Shown: in pieces, positions 16,199 through 24,850 of the stretch | Layout of the letters: every line of letters starts with the position of its first letter | How positions within the stretch are numbered: the stretch's first letter is position 1 | From: Sulfitobacter delicatus | GTDB lineage: Bacteria; Pseudomonadota; Alphaproteobacteria; Rhodobacterales; Rhodobacteraceae | Direction of reading: 5' to 3' | Length of the DNA stretch: 64,000 nt | Assembly (NCBI RefSeq): GCF_900102535.1 | Contig: NZ_FNBP01000004.1 | Coordinates: 62,001 to 126,000, forward strand | Made by a program: the position numbers and the translations under genes | Notes under the pieces: generated by a model | Told to the model about the DNA's origin: nothing | Databases searched by the model: none | What the model saw: only the letters and a program-made list of their open reading frames with translations

Positions 16199-17205
16199 TG
16201 CAGCCTTTTGGGGCCACGATCCTCGACGCAACCGGCCTCCGGCTGAGCGTCGACGAGAAAGCGTTCTTTCGCGACGTGCGGCCCTTCGGCTTTATCCTTT
16301 TTGCGCGCAATATCGACACCCCCGATCAGGTCCGCGCGCTTTGTGACGAGTTCCGCGAGGCCGCGGGACATGAAGCCGTGATCACCATCGATCAGGAAGG
16401 CGGCCGCGTACAGCGCATGTCGGCCCCCTATTGGCGCGACTGGACCCCGCCTTTAGCATTGGCCGAACGCACAGGTGACCGCGCGCCCGAAGCTTTCTAC
16501 CTGATGTACCGCATTATCGCGCATGAACTTGCTTCAGTCGGGATCGACAGCAACTGCGCGCCCTTGATTGATGTGGCTTCGGCCCAAACGCACCGCTTTC
16601 TGCGCAACCGCTGCTATGGGGAAACGCCGGGGCAGGTGGCCGAGATTGGTCGGGCTGTGTCGGACGGTCTGCTGGCAGGCGGTGTTTTACCGGTGATGAA
16701 ACATATGCCCGGCCACGGGCGGGCGACACTGGATAGCCACCATGATCTGCCGCGTGTCGACGCCCGGCGGATCGATCTCGAAGCCGTTGATTTCGCCCCT
16801 TTCCGGGCACTACGCGACCTGCCGATGGGGATGACGGCGCATCTGGTCTATGACGCGCTGGCCGAAGGCCCCGCAACTCTGTCGCCCGAGGTCATGCGCA
16901 TCATTCGCGAAGACATTGGCTTCGACAATCTAGTAATGACCGATGACATCTCGATGAAGGCCCTGCGCCAGTCGCCTGCGGAGAGCACCCGCGCCGCCCT
17001 TGCGGCAGGCTGCGACGTGGCGCTCTATTGCAACGGGCCGCTGACCGAACGCCAGGCCGTTGCCGAAGCGGCAGGAGGGATGACCCCCGCCGCCCAGACC
17101 CGGGCCCTGCGGGCAATGGACGCACGACGCACCCCTGACGAGATTGACATCGACGCCCTCAGCGCCCAGTTTGAGACGCTTTCGGGCGGAGTGCTGCATG
17201 GCTGA
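16198..17205 (+). CDS. nagZ: Beta-N-acetylhexosaminidase (cell-wall recycling)
   Basis: A 335-residue family GH3 enzyme that removes GlcNAc from GlcNAc-anhydromuramyl peptides in the cytoplasm during peptidoglycan recycling. Diagnostic segments are the substrate-binding ITIDQEGGRVQRM, the catalytic-loop KHMPGHGRATLDSHHD (with the GH3/NagZ Asp-His dyad) and VMTDDISMKAL holding the nucleophile Asp. The length is normal and no signal peptide is seen. The start overlaps the SPOR gene stop (TGATG), and the 3' end overlaps scpA. Its position next to a SPOR protein and scpAB ties wall turnover to the cell cycle operon. Confidence 0.93.
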   Translation: MQPFGATILDATGLRLSVDEKAFFRDVRPFGFILFARNIDTPDQVRALCDEFREAAGHEAVITIDQEGGRVQRMSAPYWRDWTPPLALAERTGDRAPEAFYLMYRIIAHELASVGIDSNCAPLIDVASAQTHRFLRNRCYGETPGQVAEIGRAVSDGLLAGGVLPVMKHMPGHGRATLDSHHDLPRVDARRIDLEAVDFAPFRALRDLPMGMTAHLVYDALAEGPATLSPEVMRIIREDIGFDNLVMTDDISMKALRQSPAESTRAALAAGCDVALYCNGPLTERQAVAEAAGGMTPAAQTRALRAMDARRTPDEIDIDALSAQFETLSGGVLHG

Positions 17206-17992
17206 CACAGCTTTTGAGGAAGTCGGGGACGGGGCTGGCGGCTCCGTGGCCGAGCGGCTGGCTGCCGAAGCGCTGATCGTGGATGTCGACGGCTATGAAG
17301 GGCCGCTCGACCTGCTGCTGTCGCTGAGCCGCACGCAAAAGGTCGACCTGCGCAAAATTTCAGTTCTGCAACTGGCGCGGCAATACCTTGCTTTTGTGGA
17401 ACGCGCGAAGGCGTTGCGGCTGGAGTTGGCGGCAGACTATCTCGTCATGGCGGCTTGGCTCGCGTTCCTGAAATCCCGTTTGCTCCTGCCGCCGGACCCG
17501 ACCGAAGAAGGCCCGTCCGGCGAAGAAATGGCCGCGCATCTGGCGTTTCAGCTAGAGCGTCTGCAAGCCATGCGCGATGCCGCAGCCCGGCTGATGGCGC
17601 GTGACCAACTGGGGCGCGACTTCTTTGCGCGTGGCCAAACCCATGAGATCACGCGGGTCAAAAAGGTGACCTATACCGCGACGCTGCTGGACCTAATGCA
17701 AGGCTACGCGCGTACCCGGACCCGCGACGATTTCCGCCCCTTCGTGATGGACCGGGATGCAGTCTTTACGATGGAACAGGCGCTTGAGCGCATGCGCGGG
17801 CTGATCGGCTATGCGGGTGACTGGGGCGATCTGACGAGCTATCTGCCCGAAGGCTGGGAAAGCGATCCGCAACGGCGCCGCTCTGCAACAGCGGCGACCT
17901 TTGCCGCCTCCCTCGAACTGGTCAAAGAGGGGCATCTGGAAATCCGCCAGAAAGAGATTTTCGCCCCCATCCAACTGCGCAAGAAGGATTAA
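17198..17992 (+). CDS. scpA: Segregation and condensation protein A
   Basis: A 264-residue kleisin of the SMC-ScpAB condensin. The N-terminal helical domain that binds the SMC neck contains GYEGPLDLLLSLSRTQKVDLRKISVLQLARQYL in the usual place. A variable acidic middle and a C-terminal winged-helix domain (about 185-260), which binds the SMC head, follow. The ATG at 17198 lies inside the end of nagZ, and scpB follows 3 bp after the stop, so the genes are co-expressed. Confidence 0.93.
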   Translation: MADTAFEEVGDGAGGSVAERLAAEALIVDVDGYEGPLDLLLSLSRTQKVDLRKISVLQLARQYLAFVERAKALRLELAADYLVMAAWLAFLKSRLLLPPDPTEEGPSGEEMAAHLAFQLERLQAMRDAAARLMARDQLGRDFFARGQTHEITRVKKVTYTATLLDLMQGYARTRTRDDFRPFVMDRDAVFTMEQALERMRGLIGYAGDWGDLTSYLPEGWESDPQRRRSATAATFAASLELVKEGHLEIRQKEIFAPIQLRKKD

Positions 17993-17995
17993 TGC

Positions 17996-18652
17996 GTGTC
18001 GGAAGATACTGAATACCAAGAGAAAAAACTATTCGATGCGCCCTCGTTGGCCGAACAGGAACGCATGATCGAGGCAGTGCTCTTCGCCAGTTCCGAGCCG
18101 ATTACGCTGCGCGAATTGGAAGACCGTTTGCCACGCGGGTCGGATGTGGGGGAGGCGATGGCTTTTCTGCGCCACCGCTATCAGGGGCGCGGCGTGCAGG
18201 TGATGAAAGTGGGCGACGCCTATGCCTTCCGCACCGCGCCCGACCTTGGGTTTCTCATGCACAAAGAAACCATCGAGACCCGCAAGCTGAGCAGGGCTGC
18301 GATCGAAACCTTGGCGATCATCGCCTATCACCAGCCGGTGACGCGGGCCGAGATCGAAGAGATCCGTGGCGTGTCTGTCTCCCGCGGTACGGTGGACCAA
18401 TTGCTCGAGATGGAATGGATCCGCTTCGGTCGCCGCAAGATGACGCCGGGCCGGCCGGTGACATTGGTCGTGACGGAGGAGTTTCTCGACCATTTCGGGC
18501 TCGAAAGTGCACGCGATCTGCCGGGGCTGAAAGAGTTGCGCTCGGCCGGATTGCTAGAAAACCGTCCGCCGCCGAGCCTAACTCCGGTTGTGGGAGATGG
18601 TGAAGATGAGCCGGAAACCACCGAGGGCCAAAGCGAACTCTTCGAGGATTGA
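17996..18652 (+). CDS. scpB: Segregation and condensation protein B
   Basis: A 218-residue partner of ScpA with two winged-helix domains. The core MIEAVLFASSEPITLRELEDRLP (about 22-44) and the second-domain signature TLAIIAYHQPVTRAEIEEIRGVSVSRGTVDQLL are diagnostic. The acidic C-terminal tail is variable in the family. Translation starts at a GTG directly after the scpA stop; a nearby ATG is out of frame. In many relatives tatABC follows scpB; here a small basic protein and dcd follow instead. Confidence 0.93.
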   Translation: MSEDTEYQEKKLFDAPSLAEQERMIEAVLFASSEPITLRELEDRLPRGSDVGEAMAFLRHRYQGRGVQVMKVGDAYAFRTAPDLGFLMHKETIETRKLSRAAIETLAIIAYHQPVTRAEIEEIRGVSVSRGTVDQLLEMEWIRFGRRKMTPGRPVTLVVTEEFLDHFGLESARDLPGLKELRSAGLLENRPPPSLTPVVGDGEDEPETTEGQSELFED

Positions 18653-18716
18653 TCGCAGGGGCTGTAAAATGCCGCAATGCCTATATATCGAGCCTGCGAA
18701 TGCGAGAGGGAAGTTC

Positions 18717-18890
18717 ATGAATCGGATCGTTAATATGGTACTGCGACAGCTGATGCGTCGGCTGGTATCACGTGGCGTGAATGCGGGGATGCGTCAGGCC
18801 AGTAAAGGCGGCAGCGCGAAAGGTTCAAAGCTGGACGCAAAGCAAGCGCGGCAACGGATTCGCATGCTGCGTCGATTTACGCGATTCTAA
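18717..18890 (+). CDS. Small basic protein, 57 residues
   Basis: A short, strongly basic ORF of unknown function. The N-terminal half is amphipathic (MNRIVNMVLRQLMRRLVSRG), a Gly/Ser/Lys hinge follows, and the C-terminus is Arg-rich (KQARQRIRMLRRFTRF). No Cys or known motif is present. It has a good GAGGGAAG ribosome-binding site 5-12 nt before the ATG and a TATATA box further up, which supports a real gene. It could bind nucleic acid or an anionic membrane surface; both are guesses. Confidence 0.6.
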   Translation: MNRIVNMVLRQLMRRLVSRGVNAGMRQASKGGSAKGSKLDAKQARQRIRMLRRFTRF

Positions 18891-18910
18891 ACCGCGTTTT
18901 GTAAAGCTGC

Positions 18911-19999
18911 TCAAACGGCGGCGAAATGCTTCGACAGTTTAAGGCCCTGACCTTGATAGTTCGACGCAATGTCTGCGCCGTAAAGCTGGCTGGGGATCTG
19001 GGCCATATGCTCGTAGACCAGACGGCCCACAACCTGCCCGTGCTCCAGCACAAACGGGGCCTCGTGGCAGCGCACTTCCAACACACCGCGTGATCCTGCG
19101 CCGCCAGCAGCAGCATGGCCAAAGCCGGGGTCAAAGAAGCCCGCGTAATGCACGCGGAACTCACCAACCATCGCCAAATAGGGCGCCATTTCAGCGGCAT
19201 AGGCAGGCGGAATGGTCACCGCTTCGCGGCTTACCAGAATATAAAAGGCGCCGGGATCGAGAATAATTTGTCCGTTGGTGCTGTGCACCTCTTCCCAGTA
19301 GGCTGCCGGATCGTAATGGCCGATTTTGTCGAGGTCGATCACTCCAGTATGCGGTTTGGCGCGGTAGCCGACAAGACAGGTGCCGGGGAGTTTGAGATCG
19401 ACGGAAAAGCCCAAACCTTCGTCAATCACCGCGTTGCCATCGACCAGCGGCGTCTCCGCGTGGAGTGCGCGCAAAGTGTCATCATCAAGCGTCGCATCGC
19501 CGCTGCCAAAGCGGATTTGATTGAGCCGCATTCCGGGACGGACGAGCACCGAAAAGGAGCGAGGACAGATTTCAGCGTAGAGCGGCCCGGTGTAGCCCGG
19601 CGCGATCCGGTCGAACTCGGTACCGCCATCGGTGATGGTCCGTGTCAGCAGATCAAGCCGCCCGGTGGAGCTCTTCGCGTTGGCAACGGCGGAGATGCCT
19701 TCAGGCAGCGCGAGCCCTTCCATCAGCGGCACGACATAGACGCAGCCTTTTTCCAGCACAGCGCCTTCGCTGAGGTCCACGCGGTGCATCTCGAACTCGG
19801 TGAGGCGGTCAGAAACCTTGGCGCCCTGACCGGCGAGGAATGAGGCGCGGACGCGGTAAGCGACTGTGCCCAAACGAAGATCAAGACTGGCCGGCTGGAT
19901 CTGCGCGTCTGTAACCATCGGCTCGGCACGGATCGCGCCGCTTTCGACCATGGCTGCGATTTGCTGATTGGGGAGCACGCCGTTCATCGCGTTGGGCAT
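18911..19999 (-). CDS. dcd: 2'-Deoxycytidine 5'-triphosphate deaminase, long two-domain form
   Basis: A 362-residue protein of the dUTPase/DCD superfamily, converting dCTP to dUTP for thymidylate synthesis. Typical Dcd is about 190 residues; this one looks like two DCD-fold units in tandem. The first has KSSTGRLDLLTRT and APGYTGPLYAEI...RPGMRLNQIRF; the second has the parallel YAGFFDPGFG...GVLEVR...VLEHGQVVGRL. The long form is known in Rhodobacterales. The ATG at 19999 follows a GAAAGG site; a TTG five codons earlier is possible. It is convergent with the 57-residue gene and precedes no partner. Confidence 0.85.
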   Translation of the reverse strand: MPNAMNGVLPNQQIAAMVESGAIRAEPMVTDAQIQPASLDLRLGTVAYRVRASFLAGQGAKVSDRLTEFEMHRVDLSEGAVLEKGCVYVVPLMEGLALPEGISAVANAKSSTGRLDLLTRTITDGGTEFDRIAPGYTGPLYAEICPRSFSVLVRPGMRLNQIRFGSGDATLDDDTLRALHAETPLVDGNAVIDEGLGFSVDLKLPGTCLVGYRAKPHTGVIDLDKIGHYDPAAYWEEVHSTNGQIILDPGAFYILVSREAVTIPPAYAAEMAPYLAMVGEFRVHYAGFFDPGFGHAAAGGAGSRGVLEVRCHEAPFVLEHGQVVGRLVYEHMAQIPSQLYGADIASNYQGQGLKLSKHFAAV

Positions 20000-20063
20000 C
20001 GGGGGGCCTTTCAAATGACAAACGCCCGCGCCTGACAGGCACGGGCGGTTTGATGTAGTCGGT

Positions 20064-20140
20064 TGGTCGGGCTAGCAGGACTCGAACCTGCGACCTTCCG
20101 TCCCCCAGACGGACGCGCTACCAGGCTGCGCCATAGCCCG
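20064..20140 (-). tRNA. tRNA-Pro(GGG)
   Basis: A full cloverleaf on the minus strand: acceptor CGGGCTA/TAGCCCG, D-stem GCGC/GCGC, anticodon stem TCCGT/ACGGA with loop CTGGGGG (anticodon GGG), and T-stem GCAGG/CCTGC with TTCGAGT loop. The 3' CCA is encoded. Confidence 0.96.
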
Positions 20141-20207
20141 ACTACGTGGGCTTCATACCCGATCTCACAGGCGGTGCAAGAGGGAATTGCCGAAGTTTCC
20201 ATTGGGA

Positions 20208-21290
20208 TCAGAAATTACTTTTCACGCCGCTGTTCGCGTCCATCCGGCCCCGCAGATCGGCAAGCTGCAGCAGCAGACCTGCCACCTCGGGCTGCACGTC
20301 ACGCGGCAACCGCTGCACGCGGGCGATGCGGGTGAGCAGGCCAGGGTACGCGGGAAAGTCTGCTTCGGGTGTAAAGTCGGACAGGTCGATAATCGCCGGT
20401 TTGGGCGTATCATCGGAGAGGTTATCGTCCGCCGGTTCAGCTTGTGGTTCGGACGCAGTAGCCGACTGGTCTTCCACGACCGGTTCAGGCTCGGACACTG
20501 TGTCTTCCGTCGTTTCACCCAAAGGACGCTGTAGGAAGCCGGGCAGGCTGCCCTGTGCGGTGGTTTCTGCGTCTGCTGGCTCCGATGGTTCGTCCTGCTC
20601 TGACGGCGCCTCTGCGGCATCCAAACGCGGCGCATCCTCGGTTGATTGATCGGAGGGGGCAAGCGGATCGGGGGTTGCGCGGGGATGGTCGTCGGCGGGC
20701 GGAATGGGGGAATAGGGTTTCGGCTCTGCCATCCGGCGCGGCTCCTCGGGCGCTGCGGATTCAGACGGAATCGGTGCCGGATCGGGCAGGGCGGAAGCGG
20801 CCTGCGTTTCCGAAGGTGCTGGATCTTCGGCTTGCGGTGCCTCAGTCGGAGTGGCGTCTTGCGCCGGGGGTTCGGCTTCGAAATCCGGCGTTGCACTGCG
20901 CGCTTCGGGTTCTTCGGCAGGTTCAGATGCAGTGCTGCCGAATTTCAGCACGACGCCAGTCTCCCGCTCGGTGGGCAGAGACTGTGTGCTGTCGGTGTCG
21001 GCTGGGCCTAACTCGTCCAAGGGCGCAGAGAGGGAAGAAACATGGGTCATGCCATCTTCGCGCAGGATCTTCTGCACGCCTTTGATCGTCAGCCCATCAT
21101 CATGCAAAAGTTTCTTGATCCCACCCAAGAGCAGCATATCGGCAGGGCGATAATAGCGCCTCCCGCCAGCCCGTTTGATCGGCTTCACTTGAGTAAATTT
21201 GCTTTCCCAGAATCGCAACACATGGGCTTGGATGCCCAACCAATCAGCGACTTCAGAAATGGTGCGGAAAGCGTCCGGCGATTTGACCAT
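20208..21290 (-). CDS. MerR-type transcriptional regulator with long acidic C-terminal region
   Basis: A 360-residue protein. The N-terminal MerR-like winged helix (about residues 8-80) reads [25 protein letters not shown]...[36 protein letters not shown] long low-complexity stretch rich in Pro, Glu, Asp, Ser and Ala follows (about 110-300). A short helical domain (about 305-355, [31 protein letters not shown]) ends it. No metal-binding cysteines are present, so it is not a metal sensor. The position 3 bp after ihfA in the plsX-fabH-ihfA-merR order is conserved in alphaproteobacteria, but targets are unknown. Confidence 0.8.
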   Translation of the reverse strand: MVKSPDAFRTISEVADWLGIQAHVLRFWESKFTQVKPIKRAGGRRYYRPADMLLLGGIKKLLHDDGLTIKGVQKILREDGMTHVSSLSAPLDELGPADTDSTQSLPTERETGVVLKFGSTASEPAEEPEARSATPDFEAEPPAQDATPTEAPQAEDPAPSETQAASALPDPAPIPSESAAPEEPRRMAEPKPYSPIPPADDHPRATPDPLAPSDQSTEDAPRLDAAEAPSEQDEPSEPADAETTAQGSLPGFLQRPLGETTEDTVSEPEPVVEDQSATASEPQAEPADDNLSDDTPKPAIIDLSDFTPEADFPAYPGLLTRIARVQRLPRDVQPEVAGLLLQLADLRGRMDANSGVKSNF

Positions 21291-21293
21291 AGA

Positions 21294-21596
21294 TCAGGAC
21301 TTGTTGCCTTCGGCGACGCGGTCTTTCATCAGATGCGACGGGCGGAATGTCAGCACGCGGCGGGGGTTGATCGGAACCTCTTCGCCAGTCTTGGGATTGC
21401 GGCCCACGCGGGCGGTCTTGTCACGCACCGAGAAAGTGCCGAAGGACGATATTTTGACCTGTTCACCACTTACCAGCGCGTCGGACATATGTTCCAACAC
21501 CGCTTCGACAAGCTGGGCGCTTTCGTTGCGCGAGAGGCCGACTTCGCGGAAAACCGCTTCGCTAAGATCCATGCGCGTCAATGTCTTATTCGGCAT
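21294..21596 (-). CDS. ihfA: Integration host factor subunit alpha
   Basis: A 100-residue HU/IHF-family DNA-bending protein. It shows [52 protein letters not shown] (the arm with the intercalating Pro region) and the C-terminal PSHLMKDRV. It forms a heterodimer with IhfB and bends specific DNA sites in transcription, replication and recombination. The ATG at 21596 is preceded by GGGGGAT; the nine-codon upstream extension is not typical. A clear promoter sits immediately upstream, so it can be expressed apart from plsX-fabH. Confidence 0.92.
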   Translation of the reverse strand: MPNKTLTRMDLSEAVFREVGLSRNESAQLVEAVLEHMSDALVSGEQVKISSFGTFSVRDKTARVGRNPKTGEEVPINPRRVLTFRPSHLMKDRVAEGNKS

Positions 21597-21618
21597 ATTA
21601 TCCCCCATGCTTTGCGAT

Positions 21619-21648
21619 AGCATATGCTGCAGGATTTTTTAGAGTCAA
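21619..21648 (-). promoter_or_regulatory. ihfA: Sigma-70-like promoter of ihfA
   Basis: Reading the minus strand, TTGACT (21648-21643) and TATGCT (21624-21619) are separated by 18 bp. The -10 ends 22 bp before the ihfA ATG, giving a short leader. Confidence 0.55.
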
Positions 21649-21705
21649 CATTTATGCCCGAATTGCGTGCATTTCGGCGGCAAATTTCCGCGTCGCGTCA
21701 ATTAC

Positions 21706-22677
21706 TTACCAGCGCAGAACGACAGCGCCCCAAGCCAGACCACCACCAATAGCCTCAGTCACGACAAGGTCACCTTGCTTGATTTGACCCCGATCGCGGC
21801 CCACTGAGAGCGCCAGAGGGATCGATGCGGCAGAGGTATTGCCGTGATCTTGAACGGTGACGACGACCTGTTCCATCGGCAGGTTCAGCTTCTTCGCCGT
21901 GCCTTGAATGATGCGGATATTGGCCTGATGCGGCACGATCCAATCGACGTCATCGGCGGAGACACCGGCGCGTTCCATCGCCGTGTTCGCTGTCGCCGCG
22001 AGCTTTTCGACCGCATGGCGGAAGACTTGGTTGCCCTGCATACGCAAATAGCCCGTCGTACCTGTAGAAACGCCACCGTCGACGTAGAGCAGATCGCGGT
22101 AACGCCCGTCGGAGTTCAGGTCGGTTGCCAGAATGCCCCGGTCCTGGGGCGTACCGTCGGCCTCTTGTGCTTCCAGCAGCAGCGCGCCAGCACCGTCGCC
22201 AAAGAGCACGCAGGTGGAGCGGTCGGTCCAGTCCATGATGCGGCTAAAGGTTTCCGCGCCGATGACCAATGCCCGTTTGGCTTGGCCAGAGACGATCAGC
22301 GCGTTGGCATTCGCGAGCGCATAAACGAAGCCGGCACAAACCGCCTGCACGTCAAAGGCAAAGCCGTTGGTCATGCCAAGTTCGGCCTGCACCATCGTGG
22401 CGGCAGAGGGGAAGGTCAGGTCAGGCGTGGACGTCGCGACGATGATCGCATCGACGTCCGAAACGTCGCAGCCTGCGTCTTCCAGAGCTTTGCGCGCAGC
22501 GGCGCTGGCCATGGAGGACGTATTTTCACCTTCGGCAGCGAAATGGCGGCGTTCGATCCCCGACCGCGAGCGAATCCATTCGTCGTTGGTGTCGAGCGTG
22601 GCTTCGAACTCGGCATTCTCGACGACACGGGAGGGCAGGTAGTGGCCACAGCCAGTGACAACGGCGCGCAGGCTCAT
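21706..22677 (-). CDS. fabH: 3-Oxoacyl-[ACP] synthase III
   Basis: A 323-residue thiolase-fold enzyme that starts fatty acid synthesis by condensing acetyl-CoA with malonyl-ACP. The nucleophile Cys114 is in VQAVCAGFVYA. The His and Asn of the triad are in DWIVPHQANIRI and DHGNTSAASIP. The GGGLAWGAVVLRW C-terminus is canonical. It overlaps plsX by 4 bp (ATGA), so the two are coupled: PlsX makes acyl-phosphate for phospholipid synthesis and FabH primes new chains. Confidence 0.95.
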   Translation of the reverse strand: MSLRAVVTGCGHYLPSRVVENAEFEATLDTNDEWIRSRSGIERRHFAAEGENTSSMASAAARKALEDAGCDVSDVDAIIVATSTPDLTFPSAATMVQAELGMTNGFAFDVQAVCAGFVYALANANALIVSGQAKRALVIGAETFSRIMDWTDRSTCVLFGDGAGALLLEAQEADGTPQDRGILATDLNSDGRYRDLLYVDGGVSTGTTGYLRMQGNQVFRHAVEKLAATANTAMERAGVSADDVDWIVPHQANIRIIQGTAKKLNLPMEQVVVTVQDHGNTSAASIPLALSVGRDRGQIKQGDLVVTEAIGGGLAWGAVVLRW

Positions 22678-23750
22678 GAAGGGGACTCCTCGGCCGGCAG
22701 CGTCGCGGCGACGCGGGCGGCCAGCTTGTCGTTAAATTTGTTCTCGGACAGTTGGGCTGCAAGTTTGATCGCAGCCGAAATGCCCGTAGCGTCCGCCGAA
22801 CCATGCGATTTAACCACAGTGCCGTTCAAGCCCAAAAAGACGCCGCCGTTTACACGACGCGGATCGATCTTTTTGCTGAGACGGCGCAGGGAGGTGTAAG
22901 CCAGCAGCGACGCAAGACGCGACAGCGGCGAGTATTTGAACGCCTCGCGCAGACGGTTGCCGATCATGCTGGCAGTGCCTTCGCCAGTCTTGATCGCGAC
23001 ATTGCCGGTGAACCCGTCCGTCACGATCACATCGGCGCGGTTGCCAGAGATGTCGCCACCCTCAACAAACCCTACAAAATCGAAACCGGTGGACTCGCCC
23101 TGGGCACGAATCAGGTCATAGGCTTCTTTAAGCTCTGTGCGGCCCTTGTGCTCTTCGGTGCCGACGTTCAACAGGCCGACCCGCGGCCGCTGTAGATCCA
23201 TGCCGTTGCGGGCATAGGATGTCCCCATCAGGGCAAAGCGCAACAGATCGTCGGCGTCGGCACGCACATCGGCGCCCACGTCGAGCATGACGTTAAAGCC
23301 TTGGGGATTGGACGAGGGGTAGAGCACCGCGATCGCAGGACGGTTGACGCCCGGCAGCTTGCGCAGCCGGATCATCGACATCGCCATCAGCGCGCCGGTA
23401 TTGCCACAGGACACCGCCACAGCGGCTTCGCCACTGCGCACAGATTCGATGGCCGACCACATGGAGGTGTTCTTGCCGGTGCGGACAACCTGACTGGGCT
23501 TGTCGTCCATCGTGACGACTTCGGTCGCATGGTGCACGTCACAACGGCCCGCCAATTCGCGATGTTTCGCGATCAGCGGATCCAGTTGCTCTTGCGGGCC
23601 ATGCAGGATGAAACCGATGTCAGGGTTCGCCTGCGCAGAAAGCGCACACCCGGCAACAACCGCTGCCGGGCCTTCGTCACCGCCCATCGCATCAACCGAG
23701 ATCAGGGTGTGACCGGCTTTCGCGTCTGGGTGATCGGGCTGGGCCGTCAT
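22674..23750 (-). CDS. plsX: Phosphate acyltransferase
   Basis: A 358-residue enzyme that turns acyl-ACP into acyl-phosphate, the donor for PlsY in phosphatidic acid synthesis. Diagnostic segments are ISVDAMGGDEGP near the N-terminus, AVSCGNTGALMA, LDVGADVRADADDLLRFA, GLLNVGTEEHKG, and the C-terminal NGTVVKSHGSADATGI. The length is normal. It lies in the order yceD-rpmF-plsX-fabH, 50 bp after rpmF. Confidence 0.95.
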   Translation of the reverse strand: MTAQPDHPDAKAGHTLISVDAMGGDEGPAAVVAGCALSAQANPDIGFILHGPQEQLDPLIAKHRELAGRCDVHHATEVVTMDDKPSQVVRTGKNTSMWSAIESVRSGEAAVAVSCGNTGALMAMSMIRLRKLPGVNRPAIAVLYPSSNPQGFNVMLDVGADVRADADDLLRFALMGTSYARNGMDLQRPRVGLLNVGTEEHKGRTELKEAYDLIRAQGESTGFDFVGFVEGGDISGNRADVIVTDGFTGNVAIKTGEGTASMIGNRLREAFKYSPLSRLASLLAYTSLRRLSKKIDPRRVNGGVFLGLNGTVVKSHGSADATGISAAIKLAAQLSENKFNDKLAARVAATLPAEESPS

Positions 23751-23800
23751 CGGTGCGAATGCCTCACTTGCCTTTGAAAAACTTGAATAACGACGCCAGC

Positions 23801-24007
23801 TTAGGCTGCGTCGTCTTCCAGGTCTACTTCTTCGGTCAGGGCGACAACTTCGGTGTCGTCATAATGACCGCAGGCAGCACAGATGTGGTGCGGGCGCTTC
23901 AACTCGCCACAGTTCGAACATTCGTTCGGGTTCGCTGCTGTCAGCGAATCGTGAGCGCGGCGGTTGTTGCGACGCGATTTGGATACTTTATTCTGTTGGA
24001 CAGCCAT
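23801..24007 (-). CDS. rpmF: 50S ribosomal protein L32
   Basis: A 68-residue protein beginning [20 protein letters not shown]. It has a C-terminal zinc ribbon, CSNCG...HHICAACG (four cysteines), followed by an acidic tail. The basic N-terminus and the Cys4 form identify L32 of the zinc-containing type. The ATG at 24007 follows AAAGGC; an upstream extension in frame is not part of the family. Neighbours yceD and plsX are the standard ones. Confidence 0.95.
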   Translation of the reverse strand: MAVQQNKVSKSRRNNRRAHDSLTAANPNECSNCGELKRPHHICAACGHYDDTEVVALTEEVDLEDDAA

Positions 24008-24208
24008 GTCTGGTGCCTTTGCCTTCGGGGTTGCTGACCTGCACTTGGCGTGCCGCAACCGTGTTTCAATTCGGACCCCGTTTCGGGCGTGACGACGCTT
24101 TAGGGCCGCAGCCGCGCAATGTCCAACCTTAATTCGGGTGAGGGCGGCAAAATAACGCGAATACGAGCCGATGCAAGCAAGTAATTCCGCGGTTTTCCGC
24201 CCGTTTCC

Positions 24209-24760
24209 TTAGCTTTCGTCGTTCTTTAGCGCATCGCGCAGCGCTCCGAGCCCCGCAAAGGGCCGCGCGTCTTCATCGGTCATCGGTTTCTGACCGGGTT
24301 CGGTCAAGATCATAGAGCCGAGTTCGGCGTCGTCCTTGCGGGGGTATTCCGGAACTTCGAGCGCCAGCGCCTCAATCATCACCTGTGCGGGGTCAATCCA
24401 TTTGCCCAGTGGCTCGCTGTTGTCGTCCTCGGGCATTTCGATCTCTTCTTCGTCCGGCTCTTCGAAGTCGCGGACAAAGTGGCGCGTGACGGGCACGTCG
24501 ATGCGCGTGGTCACCGGTTCTAGCGTAACAACGCAGGGCTGTACGACTGTGGCCCCCAGTTTACCGTTGAGTTGCCAGTCCTGCTTACCGAGTGGCGTGA
24601 CCGCTCCGGCAAAGCTGAGCTTGCGCAGGGCCGAGATTTCCAGCTCCTCGGCAATACTGGCCAATACGTCCGCCTCCGGGCGCAGGGCAAAACTGTTGGC
24701 CTCTGTCTGTGACAGGTCAGAAACCCGCAGAGCAGTGGCAGAAGGGGGTGTGCGCGACAT
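24209..24760 (-). CDS. yceD: YceD/DUF177 family protein
   Basis: A 183-residue DUF177 protein, the usual companion of rpmF. In plants and bacteria the family has been linked to 23S rRNA processing or stability. Visible features are a conserved strand VVQPCVVTLEPVTTRIDVPVTRHFVRD with a Cys, an acidic middle (EEPDEEEIEMPEDD), and WIDPAQVMIEALALEVPEYPRKDD. The other zinc-ligand cysteines seen in some members are absent. The ATG at 24760 gives the family-typical N-terminus; a GTG at 24787 would add nine residues. A 201-bp gap with no recognisable gene separates it from rpmF. Confidence 0.8.
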   Translation of the reverse strand: MSRTPPSATALRVSDLSQTEANSFALRPEADVLASIAEELEISALRKLSFAGAVTPLGKQDWQLNGKLGATVVQPCVVTLEPVTTRIDVPVTRHFVRDFEEPDEEEIEMPEDDNSEPLGKWIDPAQVMIEALALEVPEYPRKDDAELGSMILTEPGQKPMTDEDARPFAGLGALRDALKNDES

Positions 24761-24783
24761 GAGAACCGACTTTCGTTTCTTGA

Positions 24784-24804
24784 ACACTTAGGGTGCCTTA
24801 GTGT
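24784..24804. promoter_or_regulatory. Imperfect palindrome between yceD and bamE
   Basis: ACACTTAGG-GTG-CCTTAGTGT has 9-bp arms with one mismatch. It lies between a TTGAAC (24780-region) and a TATGCG that together could form a weak bamE promoter, and next to the alternative yceD start. Operator-like, but unassigned. Confidence 0.3.
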
Positions 24805-24850
24805 ATGCGAAATAAAAGCCATAATCCGTCAGGGCAAGAGGGCAGACCAA

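Noticed and set aside
20145..21620. Several long ORFs opposite the MerR-type and ihfA genes
   Set aside because: They are mirror frames of low-complexity, GC-rich coding DNA and contain no recognisable domain.
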